From: Acidobacteriaceae bacterium
GTDB lineage: Bacteria > Acidobacteriota > Terriglobia > Terriglobales > Acidobacteriaceae
Direction of reading: 5' to 3'
Length of the DNA stretch: 9,121 bases
Assembly: GCA_003168235.1 (NCBI GenBank)
Contig: PMSZ01000514.1
Coordinates: 1-9,121 of the forward strand
The notes under the pieces: model-generated
Told to the model about the DNA's origin: nothing
Database searches by the model: none
What the model saw: only the letters and a program-made list of their open reading frames with translations
In this document: piece after piece, positions 6,366 to 9,121 of the stretch
Position numbering within the stretch: position 1 is the stretch's first letter
How the letters are laid out: each line of letters starts with the position of its first letter
Translations under genes and position numbers: made by a program

Positions 6366-9121
6366 GCGATCCCCCGGCCGGATCCACGACCGGACCGCTG
6401 GATGAAGGGCCGGTCTGGCCTGCTCCTCGCAAACGCCGTCGTGTGCTTCTGAAACTGTTTCTGCTGTTCTGCGTTTTCAGCCTGATCGCCTTTGGCCTGC
6501 TCGGCTGGTACGTAACCACGGATTCTTTCCAGCAGCGAGTCCGCCGCTATGTAATCGCATCGGCGGAGAAGCTAACGGGCGGCCGCGTCGAACTGGGCGA
6601 GCTTCACACCATTCCGTTTCGCCTGCGGGTTGACGCCCGCAATCTTGTCATTCACGGGCGCGAGGCTCCAGATCAAACCCCGTTCCTATCGGTCGATCGC
6701 GTACAGGCGGAATTGAAAATCGTTTCGCTGCTCAGCACTACCGTTGGATTGCACACACTTGCGCTGGAGCATCCGGTCGCTCACATCATCGTATCTGCCG
6801 ACGGGACGACCAATGTGCCTGCACCGAAAGCCGGGCTGTCTTCGGCGCAAGGACAGGTGCAGGACCTCATCTCGCTTGCGGTTTCGCATTGTGAAGTGCA
6901 GCGCGGCGAGGTGCAGTGGGAAGACAAGAAAATACCGGTCGACTTTGACGCCCACGATCTGACGCTATTGATGGATTATTCGTTGCTGAAGCGCCAATAT
7001 AACGCTCATGTGGTTGCCGGTAGCGTCACGACGCGTCTACAGGATTATCCGGCGTTTGTGTGGCGGGCGGATGCTTCGCTGGTTCTGTTCCACGAACACG
7101 CTGACATCACCGATCTGACTTTGACCTCCGGAAAATCCGAGATTCACTTCGCCGGGAGGCTGCAGGATTTTCTCAACCCAACGATCACTGCTTCTTATCA
7201 CGGGTCCGCGGACATCGGCGAACTAGCCTCGATAGCCCGGCAGGCGCAACTCCGCAAGGGGGTGGCGCAGCTCGAAGGGAAACTCACCTGGAGCCAGAAA
7301 GAGTTTTCAACTCAGGGAACCTTGCAGGCGAAAGACCTCGAATGGTCTTACGGCAAACTGTCGATGAAAAACGGCCGCCTGGCCAGCGCATTCGCGGTGA
7401 CTCCCGACCGCTTTCGTCTTTCTTCGATCAGGGCCAACCTGCTGGGCGGTGACTTGTCGGGCGAAGCCGAGGTGACGAACTGGCAGAGCGCACTTGAGCG
7501 CAAGGTCGAACGCCGCAAACCGGAGCGCGCAGCGGAACTGGCATCCGCCGAGGCACGTCGCAATATCATGGGCAAAATTCCTCCGCGCGGCTCCGTGCGG
7601 CTCCAACTGGCGGGCTTCCCCATACTCCCAGGGTTGGAATGGCTGAGTTCTCCGAAGCTTCCGCTGGATCAACTCGCTCTTTCGGGAAATGCGAGCGGCA
7701 ACCTCGATTTGAGCTGGGTGGGCTCGATTCGCGACGCCGAGACTCGCATGAAGCTTGCCGTTTCGCCTCCGAAGAATCCGATCGCGGGCGGAGTTCCGGT
7801 GCAGGGACAGATCGACGGCACCTATCATGGGTCGCGCGATGAATTGTCGCTGAGCTCATTGCATGCGACAACGCCGGGGTCGGAGATCACGGCTTCGGGC
7901 GAATTGGCGCAGACGTCGTCGCTGCGGTTTTCGCTATCCAGCCACAACCTGCGTGAGCTTACGCCGTTGATTGATGCGGCATACGGATCGCCGAATTTAC
8001 CCTTTGCCGTTCATGGATGGGCGAGTCTTACGGGCAACGCCAGCGGGAAACTTTCCGCGCTCGCGATAAATGGGAATCTTGAAGTCTACGATTTTGACGC
8101 GATTTTGCCGACGGTGAAACCGGGCACGCGCCAAGCGGTTCATTGGGATGCGCTCACGGCTGCGGTGCAATACTCCAGCAACCATTTCGCCGCGCGCAAC
8201 GGCTCGCTGTTTCGTGGCCACGCCACCGGTCACTTCGATGTCAGCGCCGGGCTTACCGACGGCGAATTTCTGGGAAACGATCCCTTCGCGTTGCACCTGG
8301 ATTTTCATAGCGCCCAGATCACGGAGTTGGCTCAAGTGGCAGGAGTTGCGCAGCCGCTGGCCGGGACTATGGACGCATCGATTACAGTTTCCGGCACTGG
8401 AGGCAATCCGCACGGCGATGGACACATCGAGATCCACAACGGTGTTGCCTATGGCGTCGGGGTTCCCTCGTTGACAACCGATCTTCGCCTTAATGCCGGC
8501 GAGCTTGAGCTTAACAACATCGAAGGCCGCGTTTACGGGGCCATGCTTTCAGGCAGCGCCGCGATTGCGACCTCCAATAGCGATCTGTCGAAGAATGAGT
8601 TCCGGCTGAATCTTTCCGGAACCAACCTTAGTCTTGCCCGCCTTCCGCGTTTGCGCTCTGACCGCGTTAGCACCGAGGGCATGATTGATTTCACGGTGAA
8701 AGCGAGCGGCACTGGCGAAGTGCCGTCTATCGAAGCGCATGTTCATGGCAAAGACCTCACCGTGGACCAGGAGCGCATTGGAAATTTCTACATCGATGCG
8801 GTCACGCACGGACGGCGACTCGATCTGACTTCGCGCTCCGAGTTCGACAAGGCGGACTTGTCGGTTGCCGGTACAGTCGCGCTCGAGCATGATTTTCTCG
8901 CCGATTTAAAACTGGACTTCCATCATCTGGATGCGGCGTGGCTGTTGAACACGTACTGGCCGGGCAAGATCACGGCGCAATCTCCGGTGGATGGGACGCT
9001 TCAGGTTCGCGGTCCGCTGCGCACGCCGCGCGAGTTGAAGGCGTCGGCCGAACTGCAGGCCTTCAGTGTGGAAGTCGATCGTGTACCGGTGCAAAGCGTC
9101 GGACCCGTTCGCCTGGAGATT
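6362..9121 (+). CDS. TamB/AsmA-like inner-membrane-anchored envelope protein, 3' end missing
   Basis: The frame from the GTG at 6362 is open to the last base (920 codons, no stop), so the C-terminal part lies outside the window. The GTG overlaps the upstream stop (GTGA), and GGAG at 6355-6358 is its likely RBS. Residues 23-27 are basic (RKRRR), then one transmembrane segment at ~28-50 leaves the rest in the periplasm. What follows is typical of the AsmA/TamB group: LTGGRVELGEL, then RVDARNLVIHGRE, LSVDRVQAELKIVSLL, LEHPVAHIIVSADGTTNVPAP. After that come hundreds of residues of alternating β-strands with little other composition, as in the long β-groove proteins that bridge the two membranes. 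E. coli TamB is ~1260 residues and pairs with TamA. Lipid transport is also proposed for this superfamily. The diagnostic TamB C-terminal domain (DUF490) is not in view, so an AsmA-like relative remains possible. The adjacent Omp85 gene favours TamB. A charged stretch of roughly 20 residues (ERKVERRKPERAAELASAEA) interrupts the β-pattern near residue 380-400. Confidence 0.85.
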   Translation, partial: MSDPPAGSTTGPLDEGPVWPAPRKRRRVLLKLFLLFCVFSLIAFGLLGWYVTTDSFQQRVRRYVIASAEKLTGGRVELGELHTIPFRLRVDARNLVIHGREAPDQTPFLSVDRVQAELKIVSLLSTTVGLHTLALEHPVAHIIVSADGTTNVPAPKAGLSSAQGQVQDLISLAVSHCEVQRGEVQWEDKKIPVDFDAHDLTLLMDYSLLKRQYNAHVVAGSVTTRLQDYPAFVWRADASLVLFHEHADITDLTLTSGKSEIHFAGRLQDFLNPTITASYHGSADIGELASIARQAQLRKGVAQLEGKLTWSQKEFSTQGTLQAKDLEWSYGKLSMKNGRLASAFAVTPDRFRLSSIRANLLGGDLSGEAEVTNWQSALERKVERRKPERAAELASAEARRNIMGKIPPRGSVRLQLAGFPILPGLEWLSSPKLPLDQLALSGNASGNLDLSWVGSIRDAETRMKLAVSPPKNPIAGGVPVQGQIDGTYHGSRDELSLSSLHATTPGSEITASGELAQTSSLRFSLSSHNLRELTPLIDAAYGSPNLPFAVHGWASLTGNASGKLSALAINGNLEVYDFDAILPTVKPGTRQAVHWDALTAAVQYSSNHFAARNGSLFRGHATGHFDVSAGLTDGEFLGNDPFALHLDFHSAQITELAQVAGVAQPLAGTMDASITVSGTGGNPHGDGHIEIHNGVAYGVGVPSLTTDLRLNAGELELNNIEGRVYGAMLSGSAAIATSNSDLSKNEFRLNLSGTNLSLARLPRLRSDRVSTEGMIDFTVKASGTGEVPSIEAHVHGKDLTVDQERIGNFYIDAVTHGRRLDLTSRSEFDKADLSVAGTVALEHDFLADLKLDFHHLDAAWLLNTYWPGKITAQSPVDGTLQVRGPLRTPRELKASAELQAFSVEVDRVPVQSVGPVRLEI

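Noticed and set aside
7307..7828. Minus-strand frames inside the TamB-like gene (also 7997-8437 and 8549-8890)
   Set aside because: The plus strand is open and coding through this whole stretch with recognisable TamB/AsmA features. The antisense frames are Arg/His-rich shadows.

Overview
The window reads as chromosomal DNA of a diderm (LPS-type outer membrane) bacterium with moderately high GC. Signal-peptide style, codon use and the gene set (a long Omp85 protein, a SurA-like chaperone without its isomerase domain, a TamB-like giant) resemble Acidobacteriota of the Terriglobia type. That placement rests on recalled resemblance and has not been tested by a search.

Left part, bases 1-2282, minus strand. 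From right to left there are three genes. The first is a clear ThiF/MoeB/HesA-family E1-like adenylyltransferase (1110-2282) with a repetitive N-terminal extension. The second is a plausible but unrecognised cysteine-containing protein (425-976). The third is the 5' end of a small secreted protein (1-160), cut by the window edge. The gaps at 161-424 and 977-1109 hold only short tandem duplications that I can point to.

Middle, bases 2283-2394. This is a 112-bp divergent intergenic region between the adenylyltransferase and the outer-membrane operon. It carries a perfect TATAAT facing the adenylyltransferase.

Right part, bases 2395-9121, plus strand. Three genes overlap at their stop/start codons, by 1 bp and then by 4 bp: an Omp85/BamA-TamA-type outer-membrane protein with seven apparent POTRA domains, a periplasmic SurA-N-type chaperone lacking a parvulin domain, and a TamB/AsmA-like inner-membrane-anchored protein that runs off the right edge. 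The TamB-like frame stays open from 6362 to the last base (920 codons). Together they look like one envelope module: a TamB-like bridge from the inner membrane, a periplasmic chaperone, and an Omp85 insertase or translocase in the outer membrane. The module resembles the TAM (TamA-TamB) system, with the chaperone encoded between the two partners. The seven-POTRA partner, the isomerase-less chaperone and the tight translational coupling are the most noteworthy points. No mobile element, CRISPR array, rRNA or tRNA was seen.
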